Positions 1 through 10,587 are shown, counted from the first letter of the stretch. The stretch is 64,000 nt of DNA from Gonocerus acuteangulatus (GCA_946811695.1 OX328123.1:155411580-155475579); one strand, 5' to 3'. Program-made: numbers and translations. Notes: generated by a model not told the origin, from the letters alone.

Positions 1-757
1 CCTATCCTGTTTTACACACACATACATTTTCCTTACAAATACAACATAAGAAATTAAAGAAATAAAAAGCAATAAAAAACCAAGGGAAAGAGACAAAAAT
101 TACAAAAAGAACGACAAAAACCCGTTCATAAGAACAAAACAGACGTATTTGAAGTTTTAAGCATTTATTTCTCCGATTGACATAACCTAATCAAAAATAG
201 TTTTAGAATCATTTTTGAAGAGAATTTAGTAAGCTTTCAAATAGTTTCAATCCACTTACCACGATTTCCCAACCGTGTTCGAGATATTAATGAAAGTATA
301 CGAAGTTTCCAAAACTTTTCATATCTGTTCATAAAATATTTTATTCTAACCCTTCCTTAACTCCAAACGTAACATAACTTTCAACATATTAGTTTTAATG
401 AAAGTAGAACATGCACATAATGTTTCAACTGAATCCCGTTATTCTAAGTACCCAAACCAAAAACGGTATTCAAAAACTATTTTTCCAATTTTCTCGACAA
501 CGGTTAAAGCTATCGCCTTGAAAATGGTTTCATTCGTTTTTCTAGCCCAAGAAGCCTATAAAACGAGTACTTACAAGCTTATGAACTCAAAAACGTAAGC
601 GTTACGATTTTTTCTGCGCGAATTTCGCCCCAAACGCCATCTTCCAGTGGGCGGATTTTGCTGGTTAACGAACTTGACCTTTCAAATTGGACGACAGATT
701 TTTGTACCAAATTTCATCAAAATCGGACCATTCGTCTTCTATTTAGAGAGCGAACAG

Positions 758-826
<69 letters not shown>

Positions 827-986
827 TATACATATATATATATATATACAAATTTGAACCACCGTTATTTTCGGTTTCTAGGGGTTCTGAAACGCAAAAT
901 TTTCTAGTCGGCACTTCCGGATTGTTTCATTGTATCAACCTTATAAGCGGGGTTCCTCCCTATGGGGGAGGGAGGAACCGCGCTAA
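1..986 (+). mobile_element. Helentron-like element, family A, copy A1 (left end outside window)
   Basis: The sequence is the reverse complement of the nested copy at 10391-11954. It ends at 955-986 with a hairpin (GGTTCCTCCC pairing with GGGAGGAACC) followed by GCGCTAA. A (TA)n tract lies at about 762-850. The element is noncoding. Its 5' end (GTCCGAC type) lies beyond the window. The hairpin followed by CTAA matches the 3' end expected of Helitron/Helentron elements; assignment to the Helentron side is inferred from complete copies elsewhere in the window. Short open frames inside it have no support as genes. Confidence 0.8.
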
Positions 987-1067
987 AAATAACTGGATAT
1001 GGTATTCGTAAAAAGACCCCATATATTCGGCTAAGCTGCTTACTTCCTCGAATAACTATTTTTGTTA

Positions 1068-1553
1068 AAAATGCAGTTTCACGCCCTCCAAACCGATTTA
1101 TTTCAAATTTTGTACAATAACGTATTTTGATGCACTAAACACGAATACGATAAAAAAAAAAAAAAAAAAAACCTTCGCATTTAACTAGAAAAGAAGTTAT
1201 TAAGCACTTAACTTCACTGTTATGCAGGTTATGAGAGCTAAAGTAAACAACTAAATTTGTTGTTTACTTTAAGACATAAATGACGACTTTAAGGCATACA
1301 TGCTATGCGTTTCCGCTCGCTACGCTCGCTCAAGAAGATAACAAAACCCCAGTCAATTCAACTCGCTAAAATTAATAGAATTCTATGAACCTCTCATAAC
1401 CTGCATAACAGCGAACTTTAGTGCTTAATAACTTCTTTCCTAGTTGAATGCGAACTTTTTTTTTTAGCGGATTCGTGTTTAGTGCATCAAAATACCTTAT
1501 TGTACAAATTGTATTTGAAAGAAATCGGTTTAGAGGGCGTGAAACTGCATTTT
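1068..1553. mobile_element. Foldback MITE with ~165-bp terminal inverted repeats and TA target duplication
   Basis: The left arm at about 1068-1237 is the near-complement of 1391-1553. Both outer ends read AAAATGCAGTTTCACGCCCT inward, and TA dinucleotides flank them at 1066-1067 and 1554-1555. A second small hairpin (GTAAACAAC with GTTGTTTAC) lies in the central loop. There is no coding capacity. A TA duplication is usual for Tc1/mariner-type nonautonomous elements, but the superfamily cannot be proven from the ends. Its right end is 140 bp before the start codon of the PKA-R gene, so it lies in that gene's upstream region. Confidence 0.85.
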
Positions 1554-1694
1554 TACCGTATTTTTAACAGCATCATTAAAATTCCAACAAATTATGTGGC
1601 TAAGTACAATCATATGTTGAACTGAATCATTAATGTTAAAACAAATTCTTACTAGGATCTTTATTTGTAAAATTGATAATCCAAAGATATTAGG

Positions 1695-2858
1695 ATGAGT
1701 GATCCTCCTGGACCGATATCTTTCCAGATAGCTCCAGAGTACCGAGATCTTCTGATCGAAGTAGCTGCCGCATACATCATAGAATCGCCACCGGATTTCG
1801 TTGATTTCGCGGCAGAATATATCCAAAAGAAACTCAACGCGAGGAGAGTGAGCGTTAAAACGTTATATCAGCGGTCAAACAGTTCTTCCATGTCCTCAGA
1901 AGGAGATCGCGCAGTGTATAGGAGGGCAGCGATCGCAGGAGAAGGTTTGGACGACGACGATGAACAAGAAGACGATGTGCCGATCCAATTCTACCTCAAG
2001 AGATCCGATCAAAGACTCAAACTAAGAAATATAATAAAGGAAATCATCATATTTCAGTCCGTTGATGCCGACGGAATAGAATCCTTGATTGACGCTATGA
2101 TGCACAAAACGGTGACACCGGGAGAGTACGTCATCAAACAAGGAGAGAGTGGAGATTATTTCTACATCATTGACCACGGATACTTTGAGGCGATTCATGA
2201 AGGTTATGACGAAGATACCATATTGCGTACATATGTTAATGAAGGAAGTTTTGGAGAATTGTCTCTATTGTACAATGTTCCCAGAGCCTGCAGCGTGAAG
2301 GCCGTTTCGAGAGGAGCCCTTTGGGCTCTGGACAGACAGACATTTCGAAAAGTAGCACTCAAGAATTCTTTGGAAAAGAGAAAAATGTTCGAAAACTTCC
2401 TGGAAAATGTCCCCTTGCTTCAGGGACTGTCTCCTTATGAGCGCATGAATTTGGCCGACGCACTTGAGACGCGCGCATTCAAAGCTGGAGAGCTGATCAT
2501 CAGACAAGGAGAGGAAGCCGATGGGATGTACTTCGTCGAGAAAGGGATCGTTAAGGTGACCGCAAGCGATAGATCCGGTGGACCGGAATTGGTGTTGAGA
2601 ACCATCGAACCGGAAGGCTACTTCGGAGAGTTGGCACTTCTCAAGCACAAGAAAAGGGCTGCAAATGTATACGCAGAGACCGATGTCAAATTGGCCTTCT
2701 TAAATGGCGACGCATTCGAAAGGTTGTTAGGTCCTTGTGTGGAGATCATGAGAAGGAACACGGTCGAATACGAAAACCCAACAAAAGATGGAAGCTTTAA
2801 GGATAATAGTACAAAACAATTACAAATGCTTCGATTTGACAGTCATTCGAAGCTCTAA
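1695..2858 (+). CDS. cAMP-dependent protein kinase regulatory subunit, RII-like, single exon
   Basis: The product (387 aa) should bind the PKA catalytic subunit and release it on cAMP binding. Residues 8-50 form the RIIa docking/dimerization helix pair, with the core PPDFVDFAAEY. The inhibitor site aligned with RII proteins is RRAAIAGE at 76-83, followed by an acidic linker at 85-94. A second RRVSV lies at 50-54. CNB-A is about 118-235 with phosphate-binding cassette FGELSLLYNVPRAC (Glu188, Arg197). CNB-B is about 238-355 with FGELALLKHKKRAAN (Glu312, Arg321). Both cassettes keep the Glu and Arg that contact cyclic phosphate, nine residues apart. Length is normal for the family. The start is the first ATG of a frame covering the whole DD domain. 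There are no introns, whereas PKA-R genes are usually multi-exon, so a retrogene is possible. It lies just upstream of, or within, an intron of the ankyrin gene on the same strand. Confidence 0.9.
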   Translation: MSDPPGPISFQIAPEYRDLLIEVAAAYIIESPPDFVDFAAEYIQKKLNARRVSVKTLYQRSNSSSMSSEGDRAVYRRAAIAGEGLDDDDEQEDDVPIQFYLKRSDQRLKLRNIIKEIIIFQSVDADGIESLIDAMMHKTVTPGEYVIKQGESGDYFYIIDHGYFEAIHEGYDEDTILRTYVNEGSFGELSLLYNVPRACSVKAVSRGALWALDRQTFRKVALKNSLEKRKMFENFLENVPLLQGLSPYERMNLADALETRAFKAGELIIRQGEEADGMYFVEKGIVKVTASDRSGGPELVLRTIEPEGYFGELALLKHKKRAANVYAETDVKLAFLNGDAFERLLGPCVEIMRRNTVEYENPTKDGSFKDNSTKQLQMLRFDSHSKL

Positions 2859-2866
2859 GAACATTC

Positions 2867-2872
2867 AATAAA
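2867..2872 (+). promoter_or_regulatory. Poly(A) signal of the PKA-R gene
   Basis: AATAAA lies 8 nt after the TAA stop and is followed at once by an A-rich run. A very short 3' UTR plus an A-rich end would suit either a compact gene or a processed retrocopy. Confidence 0.55.
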
Positions 2873-2881
2873 ATAAAAAAA

Positions 2882-3239
2882 AAGTTAATCAAATAAACAA
2901 TAACTTTTATAGAACTATTTTTGCTCATTTTATGTTTGATTTCATCACTTTCCTATCCAGATTTAGAACAGCTACCAGCCAAGAAATATGAAATTATTAA
3001 TAGTAATTAGAGAATGTTTCATTTTGAGGCGTTTCCTCCCTGCATGCATTTGGAAGAAATCTGACTCACTCCACGTGCTTCTGTTCTTAACGCCGCACAG
3101 TGGGGCCAAAGGACATTTCTTGTTTCAAAAAAGGCTTCAGCCTTCAAATTTTAATCGATTTAAATGATTTTTTTTTAAAGCTAATAAAATCTATAACAAC
3201 TTTGTTTAGCCATATTTTTGTTTCACCTGTTTATTATTT
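2882..3239. other. Intergenic or intronic sequence with no recognised feature
   Basis: AT-rich sequence. A short stretch at about 3092-3130 (GCCGCACAGTGGGGCCAA and onward) is similar to 49498-49530, so it is part of a dispersed repeat. Nothing coding is seen. Confidence 0.4.
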
Positions 3240-3444
3240 ATTTAAATTTTAACGCCCATTATCATTAACTAAGAATTCTGGGACGGTTTATCTATAGGTT
3301 ACTACCCTTTTCTAGTCTGGATAGAGCTGTTACCTTTTCTTTTTTCGAAAGAAAAGCCACCAACCCATAGTGGGAATTGAACCCACGATATTTGGCTCGG
3401 AGTGTGAAGTGCTCCCGCGTAACACTCACGGCCACCGGGCCTAC
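3240..3444 (-). mobile_element. tRNA-headed SINE (type E)
   Basis: On the minus strand the head reads GTAGGCCCGGTGGCCGTGAG, then a tRNA-like B box GGGTTCAATTCCC. The tail contains GGGTAGTAACCTATAGATAA and ends in T/A-rich sequence. The same tail occurs without a head at 37575-37690. There is no mature tRNA fold, so it is annotated as a SINE rather than a tRNA gene. Confidence 0.6.
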
Positions 3445-3785
3445 AAAATTAGAAAATATAATATTTGCTTTACAATAAGGAAAAATGTTCACTTAAATAA
3501 GAAGAAAAGAAAATATTAATAATAACTTCTACTTCCAGTCACTACAAATAAATTCCAGCACACTCAGTGATTTCAAAGAATTCTCTTCCTTCTTTATCTA
3601 TTCTCTTGTCTTGTGTGTTTCTACTGGAGTATAGTTCAGTGCTTTCAAAGATTTCTTCTTGGCCTTCAATTAATTCTCCCTTTTTTCAATAAGTGTCAGC
3701 AAGTTATTCCTAAATATGATTTACTCGTGGAAACTCTCCATAACTTAAGATTTATGGTATGACTTGCCTATTGTTTTGTTTACAG

Positions 3786-3975
3786 GAACGCCGAACAGCC
3801 CTTCACTACGCAGGCTCTAGCCCGGACAGTGAAGAGGTGTGGAAACGACTGACTGAAGCCGGAGCGGATCCATCAGTTACAGATTCTGGCGGGAACACAC
3901 CAGCTTACTACATGCATCATCCAAGGAGGGCCAGGCCCCCTCAGCCGAGAGGGGCACAGCTCAGGCAGGACAAGG
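3786..3975 (+). CDS. Ankyrin-repeat gene, exon a (first in window)
   Basis: The exon follows an acceptor TTTTGTTTACAG and ends before donor GTGAGT. It reads in phase 0 and ends in phase 1 (190 nt). The translation shows the ankyrin signature TALHYAG, then GADPSVTDSGGNTPAYY, then a basic Pro/Arg stretch (about residues 50-60). It is the end of a module that recurs in exons d and e, where the equivalent reads TPLHYAAG ... EAGAVDHLQD ... GNTPSYY. It needs a preceding exon outside the window or unrecognised here. The leftover base joins exactly to exon b, 23.2 kb downstream. I do not recognise the protein. Ankyrin repeats are protein-binding scaffolds; the partner is unknown. Confidence 0.85.
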
Positions 3976-4068
3976 GTGAGTAAAGAACATTTCAATGTAT
4001 ATATTCCCTAAAGGCTTAAATTTCACTTGATTTCCCCAAACACATCTATCTACAGCGATATTACAAAA

Positions 4069-4119
4069 GTCCGACTCGCAGGAACTGCGTCATCTTAGCA
4101 CGGTTCCCGAGTGCCTGTA
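4069..4119 (+). mobile_element. Helentron-like family A, 5'-end fragment
   Basis: GTCCGACTCGCAGGAACTGC followed by the subterminal motif TTAGCACGGTTCC matches the 5' terminus of family A. The rest of the element is missing. Confidence 0.7.
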
Positions 4120-4362
4120 ATCAATAAATAATACCTAATTTCATTAAAAGCTGTTAATTTCTTAGACAGCTAGAGAGCGAACAGAAGTACTAAATGAGAT
4201 AAAGATAGTTATCCGGTGAGGTGATGCGAAGTGAAGTAATGGTTTGGACTCGGCTAGGAGAAAAAATAAAACTTTTTTTTTTTTTCGAATACTTCCTTAT
4301 CTCCAAATGTAATCGAAATCCGAGGAAAAAGTATAGTTGGGATTCGACTAGGAGAAAAAAAA

Positions 4363-4965
4363 GTCCGTCACGCAGGAGCAGCATAACTAAGCACTTTCCT
4401 CAGAATTTGGGTAGTGTAAACTGCTTTCCAGAACAATTTGCTTAAAAATCCTACTACACTACTTAATAAATACAAAAAAACTCATATTTTCGTCTTTTGA
4501 TCTGACGCAGGAACAGGATACAGTCCCTCTAGTGGTAGAAAGCGCTCCTTGCGGCGGCCTTGCGAACCTACGTCTGGCAAGCTAATTCTCTTGAAATATA
4601 TTACAAATTAAACCCCCCTTTCCGATTGACCGATTTAGCTCATTCTTACAACACTTCTTTCTCATGAGTTACCCACAAGGTATACCGCGTTTCGTTACAA
4701 TATAGCAGAAATTACGACCGGTATGAGTATATTAGTAATTTTGGTCCGGAGTAAACCTCCCCTCCTAATGAACTGATTTAGTTTATTTTTACAACACATT
4801 TTTACCTGTAGATTACCACTACGAATACCGAGTTTCGTCGAAATATAACAAAAATCACGGCTGGTAGTGGCGAATTGGTATTGTGGGTCCGAAGTAACCC
4901 AAGTTATATATATACCAAGTTTCGTGACGAAAAAACAAAAACTCTGGCCGCTATCGTGTTAACAG

Positions 4966-5027
<62 letters not shown>

Positions 5028-5148
5028 TTTAACGGGGGTCATTTTCGGTGTCTACTAGGTAGGATCGATAAAGATTTGAAGAAATTTTTCAAAAATTCCG
5101 TCGTGAGTCCAACCTCAATAGCTACTTTCCTTCGGAGGAAAGTGCTAA
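4363..5148 (+). mobile_element. Helentron-like element, family B, copy B1
   Basis: Starts GTCCGTCACGCAGGAGC and then has subterminal motif TAAGCACTTTCCTC. It has one to two internal ~144-bp units ending in C runs, (TA)n at about 4967-5024, and a 3' hairpin CTTTCCTTCGGAGGAAAG followed by TGCTAA. The inverted copy of the subterminal motif (GAGGAAAGTGCTAA) closes the element. Noncoding; complete at both ends. Confidence 0.85.
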
Positions 5149-5326
5149 AACATGGGACCTCGGTAAAATAGCTGTCTGCTCTCCTAGGATGCTTCTTGAT
5201 TTATGGAGTGCAATAAACCCACCCTACTTGCCTCCGACAGGTAAAGATCTTGGACTCCCTTGCCCATCCAGCAAGGGAACTATAACCCAATTCAAAATAC
5301 TAATATTCTTCCCATGTTTTAAGGCA

Positions 5327-5593
5327 TGAGCGTATATAAGGGGGGGGGGGGCTGCAGCCCCCCTAAATTTTGATTTGATGGTAAAAATGTATCATAAAAC
5401 CCTTAAAAATAAATTTAATAAGATCTCTTAAATCATTAAAAATATTTTATTTTAGTTCTAATAGCTTTATAGTTGCCTAAAACTATTCAAAGTTCTAAAT
5501 TGGTGGTATTCCAGACCCCGGAATCAGTCCCACCCCCCTCCTAAATTGTTCCAGCCCCCCCCCCCCCCGAAATTATTCCCTATATACGCCCAC
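5327..5593. mobile_element. Small MITE with 15-bp TIRs and G/C homopolymer interior
   Basis: The left end TGAGCGTATATAAGGG and the complement of the right end TGGGCGTATATAGGG form terminal inverted repeats. Direct repeats GTTTTAAGGCA at 5316-5326 and 5594-5604 flank it as a target duplication of about 8-11 bp. The interior carries G12 and C14 runs and GCTGCAGC. An 8-bp core would fit hAT- or P-type elements; the superfamily is not settled. Confidence 0.75.
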
Positions 5594-5604
5594 GTTTTAA
5601 GGCA

Positions 5605-5970
5605 ATTGGCTTCTCATCTGAATCTCACTATTAAATATTAATTAGAGTTAATGGGTTGCATTTCATGCGAGTTACCCTTTTTTTTATCTCAATAAATCGA
5701 AAAGCTTTGATCTAACAAATTTCGAACAATCGACATACTTCCTCGGGCCAATAAGATTGTTGAGCAGTTGGGAAATAGTAAAAATCTGTATTCAGGATGT
5801 TTCTGCTAGTCTCTGGTAGAAGAATTAATAAACAGAATAGTTAAACCATTAAAGAAATATGTTAGATCTATAAATACAAATCACTTATAAGAACATTTTA
5901 CGAACCAGACGTATTTGAATTTTATCACACTTATTGGACAAACGCTCGTGACTTTGATTGACTAACAAAC
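5605..5970. other. Unassigned AT-rich intronic sequence
   Basis: No open frame, repeat end or RNA signal recognised. The last 60 bases run into the 65-bp minisatellite and may belong to the same degraded LINE. Confidence 0.3.
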
Positions 5971-6557
5971 GACTTATATACAATACCAATATAGACATCT
6001 CGACTTACTACGTCACGAACCTAACACTGCATAATGACTTATATACAATACCAATATAGACATCTCGACTTACTACGTCACGAACCTAACACTGCATAAT
6101 GACTTATATATTCAATACCAATATAGACATCTCGACTTACTACGTCACGAACCTAACACTGCATAATGACTTATATACAATACCAATATAGACATCTCGA
6201 CTTACTACGTCACGAACCTAACACTGCATAATGACTTATATACAATACCAATATAGACATCTCGACTTACTACGTCACGAACCTAACACTGCATAATGAC
6301 TTATATACAATACCAATATAGACATTTCGACTTACTACGTCACGAACCTAACACTGCATAATGACTTATATACAATACCAATATAGACATTTCGACTTAC
6401 TACGTCACGAACCTAACACTGCATAATGACTTATATACAATACCAATATAGACATTTCGACTTACTACGTCACGAACCTAACACTGCATAATGACTTATA
6501 TACAATACCAATATAGACATTTCGACTTACTACGTCACGAACCTAACACTGCATAAT
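5971..6557 (+). repeat. 65-bp minisatellite, nine copies
   Basis: Units begin GACTTATATACAATACCAAT at 5971, 6036, 6101, 6168, 6233, 6298, 6363, 6428 and 6493. Copies are nearly identical (a C/T change and a 2-base insertion in the third). The last unit runs without a gap into the LINE fragment at 6558. In one frame each unit encodes YYVTNLTLHND, the counterpart of FYVSNKTLHND in the Jockey LINE at 49634-51072. The array therefore appears to have expanded from LINE coding DNA. Confidence 0.95.
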
Positions 6558-6695
6558 GACTTCAATATCCCCTTTATCCAATCCCTGGCCAAATCAGACT
6601 ATCAGAAGTTCCATCCCAATCTCCCTGGCCATCCAAATCCTTTGATAAATTCTCTATCCTTCTTCCATAATCCACAAAATCCTCATAGAAGTGGC
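6558..6695 (+). pseudogene. Jockey-type LINE ORF2 C-terminal fragment
   Basis: In frame it reads DFNIPFIQSLAK and later HPNLPGHPNPL, matching DLNIPFVHDLAK and YHPNPEG at the C terminus of the Jockey LINE at 49634-51072. It is broken after about 45 codons and forms the downstream edge of the 65-bp minisatellite. Confidence 0.7.
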
Positions 6696-6709
6696 GCGGG
6701 GACTCCACT

Positions 6710-6830
6710 CCCAGGGGGGGGGGGGGGTGCCCGTTTTGTACTTGTTGCTCCTTCGAAAACCCATCATGTGGGGTATCAAATGATTATTCAAGAAACGTTT
6801 AGACGCATCTTAACATTTTTATATTCATAT
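6710..6830 (-). mobile_element. Helitron internal fragment
   Basis: TTTTGTACTT ... CCTTCGAAAACCCATCATGTGGGGTATCAAATGA closely matches 35433-35520 and 36064-36140 inside the 2.4-kb Helitron. A G14 run precedes it. No termini are present. Confidence 0.55.
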
Positions 6831-7073
6831 GTGCCTGTTATAAATGTCAGACATGGACACAAGAGCATTTCCAAATAATGATCAAACAAGAATAAATTAT
6901 AAAGTTATAAAAAATAAAATACCGACACGTTAAAAAGTTCACGTCAATAAACATAGTTCACGTCATCCTCCTCAAGCCAAAAATTGACGGTAACAACTGA
7001 AAATTCACTAACAAAAAGTATTTGTTTTAACATGCCATCTGCAATGCACAAAATATATTAGTCTAGTGGGCAA

Positions 7074-7081
7074 TGTCATCT
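7074..7081. repeat. Target-site duplication (left) of I-clade LINE
   Basis: AATGTCAT, repeated at 13988-13995 immediately after the LINE poly(A). Confidence 0.8.
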
Positions 7082-7220
7082 CTCACTTTTTTCCTTTTGT
7101 TTTGTATTTTTGGGTATAAGGAATGTAATAGTGCTTCTGATACACAAAGCCCTTTAGAGTTAGTATTTAATCCTCCTTATACTCAGTCTATTTGTCTCAA
7201 CCCTCTCCTCACCTTATAAA

Positions 7221-8459
7221 ATGGGCACAAAATCAATTGACCCTAAACCTCCAGATATCTCACGTCTTCAATTTAATATAACACCGCCTAAAGGCAAATG
7301 GAATAAACTATTTATCTTTATGTCCTTGGGTAAAAATTCACTGAATAAAACATTTAATGACTATAGCCCATTTAAAATATGTAAATATATAAAAAGCGTA
7401 TCTCCCCTTGTCAAAATTAAATTTCTCAAATCCGGATCGATACTGTTAGAAGTTACCTCAGAAAAAGACCTTTTAAATTTAAAAAATATAAAAGCATTTG
7501 AAAATCATGAAGTATTTTTTAGCCTTCATAGAACTTTGAATTTCTCTCAGGGAATAATTACATGTGATGAACTCCGTTCATGCACTGAAGAAGAAATAGT
7601 AGAAGAGCTTGGCCATCATGGTGTTATCAAAGCAAAAAGAATTTTCAAGAACGGAAATAAAACTCGAATTCCAACTTCTTCAGTCATATTAACATTTCAA
7701 CGTCCGGATATTCCTGAAAGGATAGTTGTAGATTTTCTTAATATCAAAGTCAGGCCTTACATACGTCCTCTCCAGTGTTTCCGATGCTATGGTTTTCGTC
7801 ACGGGACAAGAACGTGTCCACAGCAGATACAAGTTTGCGGAAAATGCTCCGAGGTACATGAAGGCGAGTGTAATAACACACCTAAATGCATTAATTGCAG
7901 TGGGAGCCATCCAGCTTGGGTCAGATCCTGTCCTATCTATAAAAAACAAATACAAATCGAAGAAATTAAAAATAAAAATAAAATTTCCTACGCTGAAGCA
8001 GAAAAATTAACTGCAACATCACCTCCAAAAATGAAACAGCTATCAACTGAAACTGATATCCCATCTTACTCTAATATTGCTAACTCGCCAAAATCATCTC
8101 CTGAAATGTCAGAAAAATTGGAAAAATTAACACAAATCATTGAAATGCTCTCTCAAAAAGTGAGCCACCTGGAAGAAGCTCTCTCCAAAAAATCAGGAAC
8201 TAAATTTATAAACTCAAAAAAATCAATGGCCACAGAAACTAATGAAACAGACGGAAAACAAAACAATGGATGGACTGTGGAAAGAATGGATCTCTCATCG
8301 AATCAAAACTCTGATAAAAGAATGAGGCCGGATTTACAAATTAATCAAGCATCTTCAAGCAATTTAGATATTCCCAACCCCCCCAGTACAAAGGTACCTC
8401 AAAACTCTCATAATAATAACGACAAACTCAAAAAGTCTTACAAAAATAAATCAAAATGA
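7221..8459 (+). CDS. LINE ORF1, nucleic-acid-binding protein with three CCHC zinc knuckles
   Basis: The 412-aa product would coat LINE RNA and act as chaperone in the target-primed complex. Three knuckles lie at about residues 192-240: CFRCYGFRHGTRTC, CGKCSEVHEGEC and CINCSGSHPAWVRSC. A region at about 295-320 (SEKLEKLTQIIEMLSQKVSH) looks like a short coiled coil that could mediate multimerization. The C terminus is Asn/Lys/Ser-rich. Start chosen as the first ATG after the 5' UTR. The stop TGA overlaps the ATG of ORF2 (ATGA), which suggests termination-reinitiation for ORF2 translation. Confidence 0.9.
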   Translation: MGTKSIDPKPPDISRLQFNITPPKGKWNKLFIFMSLGKNSLNKTFNDYSPFKICKYIKSVSPLVKIKFLKSGSILLEVTSEKDLLNLKNIKAFENHEVFFSLHRTLNFSQGIITCDELRSCTEEEIVEELGHHGVIKAKRIFKNGNKTRIPTSSVILTFQRPDIPERIVVDFLNIKVRPYIRPLQCFRCYGFRHGTRTCPQQIQVCGKCSEVHEGECNNTPKCINCSGSHPAWVRSCPIYKKQIQIEEIKNKNKISYAEAEKLTATSPPKMKQLSTETDIPSYSNIANSPKSSPEMSEKLEKLTQIIEMLSQKVSHLEEALSKKSGTKFINSKKSMATETNETDGKQNNGWTVERMDLSSNQNSDKRMRPDLQINQASSSNLDIPNPPSTKVPQNSHNNNDKLKKSYKNKSK

Positions 8460-10390
8460 TAATTTCACAGTGGAACATTAACGGTATCAAATTACATAGA
8501 TCAGATCTCATTATCTTATTACGAGATATCAATATTGACATAATAGCAATTCAGGAAACTCACCTAAAAGAAATTGATAATTTTACAATAAATAAATATA
8601 ACATTTTTCGGAAAGACTACACTGACGGTCGCATTGCTTGTGGAGGAGTCTGTATCATTGCTCACTCTGATGTGCCGTGCATCGATATCCCACTGCGAAC
8701 AAACCTACAGGCAGTTGCTGTTCAAGTTTTACAACCAACTAAGTTCTCTATTTGCTCAATATATTTACCACCTGGACACTCAATCACAGCAGACCAATTA
8801 GAAGAGGTTTATCACCAACTACCCCAGCCAGTCTACATACTCGGTGACTATAATAGTCATAACTATATGTGGCATTCTACAATCACTGATAGTCGTGGCA
8901 GAGCAGTGGAAGCCTTCATGGAAAACACCTCGCTAGGAATATTCAATGATGAAACCCCAACACACCTGAACTATTCCACTGGTTCATTATCCGTTCTAGA
9001 CTTATCCCTAGCAAGCCCTTGTCTCCTTCCCCGAGCAACATGGAAGGTACTTCCTGATCTCTACGGGTCAGATCACTATCCAATAATAATTGAGACGCTG
9101 GATAGAGCTCCTCGCCCCCCTGGAAACATAAGATGGGACTTAAAGAACGCTGAATGGAATGAGTTTCAAATTCTAGCTAATCTAACAGATGTGAACTTAG
9201 AATCCTCCACAACTAATGATGCAATAAACGCTATTAATAACATCATACTGACAGCTGCCCAAGCCACCATCCCTCACAAAAGCTGCACTTCTAGAAGAAT
9301 TGCCGTACCCTGGTGGAACGGAGACTGTGAAAAAGCAGTGAAAGAGAAGAAACGAGCATTAAGAAAGTTCAGGACTAATCCATCTTCGGAGAACCTAGAA
9401 ATGTATATGAATACCAGGAAAGATGCTAGGTACAAAATTAAAACAGCCAAAAGAAATTCCTGGAGAGATTATATCTCTACAATAAACCACCAAACTCCTA
9501 TCACTGAAGTCTGGGACTCAGTTCGAAGAATTTTGGGCCGCCCGAGAATAAATTTAGTAAATGTCATTAAAGCAGGAAACACATATATTTCGAACCCCAC
9601 AGAGATTACAAACTATTTTGGACAGCATTTTCAAAGAGTGTCATCAGATTCCAATTTTTCCACAGCGTTTATCCAAAAGAAACTACAAGCAGAATCCATA
9701 CCCATAGTCGCTGAAATCGCTCCCTTGGACCCTTTAAATAGTCCGTTTACGTTCTTAGAATTCCAAACTGGAATAAATTCCCGCAAAGATTCTTCTCCCG
9801 GCCCAGATAATATTAACATTGCTATGATTAAGAATCTGTCGTACCAAAACAAAAAAATTATCCTAAATGTTCTAAATAAACTTTTTCTATCTGGCGAATT
9901 TCCGGACATCTGGTCAAAATCCATATCAATACCAGTCTTAAAAAAAGGAAAACCACATCAAGAAACGTCTAGCTATCGAATCATCTCACTGACCTGCAGC
10001 CCTTGTAAGCTAGTAGAAAAAATGATCATGAACCGCTTACACTGGCACATGGAGACGAAAAACTTGTATGAAAGGTGGCAAAGCGGTTTCAGGCCCGGAA
10101 GAGGTACGAGAGATAATTTGATTCGTCTAGAAACAGACATCAGAGAAGCCTTTAGTCAACGAGAGAAAGCTCTAGCTGTATTTATAGATGTAGAAACAGC
10201 CTTCGACAAAATCTGGCGAAGATTCATAATAGATTGTCTTATCGAAATCGGTATAACTGGTCACATTCTTCAGTTCATTTTAAATTTTCTTAAAAATAGA
10301 ACATTTAGAATCCGTAATGGCGGCCATTTATCAGACGAATATACTCAAGAAAATGGTGTTCCTCAAGGTAGCGTAATAAGTGCATTCCTT
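8456..10390 (+). pseudogene. LINE ORF2, 5' part: AP endonuclease and first RT motifs
   Basis: 645 codons up to the insertion point. The apurinic endonuclease domain at residues 1-220 shows QWNINGIK, IQETHLKE, GDYNSHNYMW and GSDHYPIII. The RT begins near residue 440 with SPGPDNI and continues with GFRPGRGT, VFIDVETAFDKIW and NGVPQGSVIS. The frame is intact until 10390, where the nested Helentron-like element interrupts the RT just before the YADD catalytic motif. This copy cannot make a full ORF2 protein. Confidence 0.9.
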
Positions 10391-10548
10391 TTAGCGCGGT
10401 TCCTCCCTCCCCCATAGGGAGGAACCCCGCTTATAAGGTTGATACAATGAAACGATCCGGAAGAGCCGACTAGAAAATTTTGCGTTTCAGAACCCCTAGA
10501 AACCGAAAATAACGGTGGTTCAAATTTGTATATATATATATATGTATA

Positions 10549-10587
<39 letters not shown>

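Noticed and set aside
2265..2648. 127-codon minus-strand frame within the PKA-R gene
   Set aside because: Shadow of the well-supported cyclic-nucleotide-binding domains.
1695..3975. PKA-R and the ankyrin exons as one fused gene
   Set aside because: The PKA-R frame has its own stop and poly(A) signal, and no donor site joining it to exon a could be justified.
5971..6557. CRISPR-like array of regularly spaced repeats
   Set aside because: Units are contiguous 65-bp repeats without variable spacers, in a eukaryotic context; the same applies to the 46-bp and 19-bp arrays.
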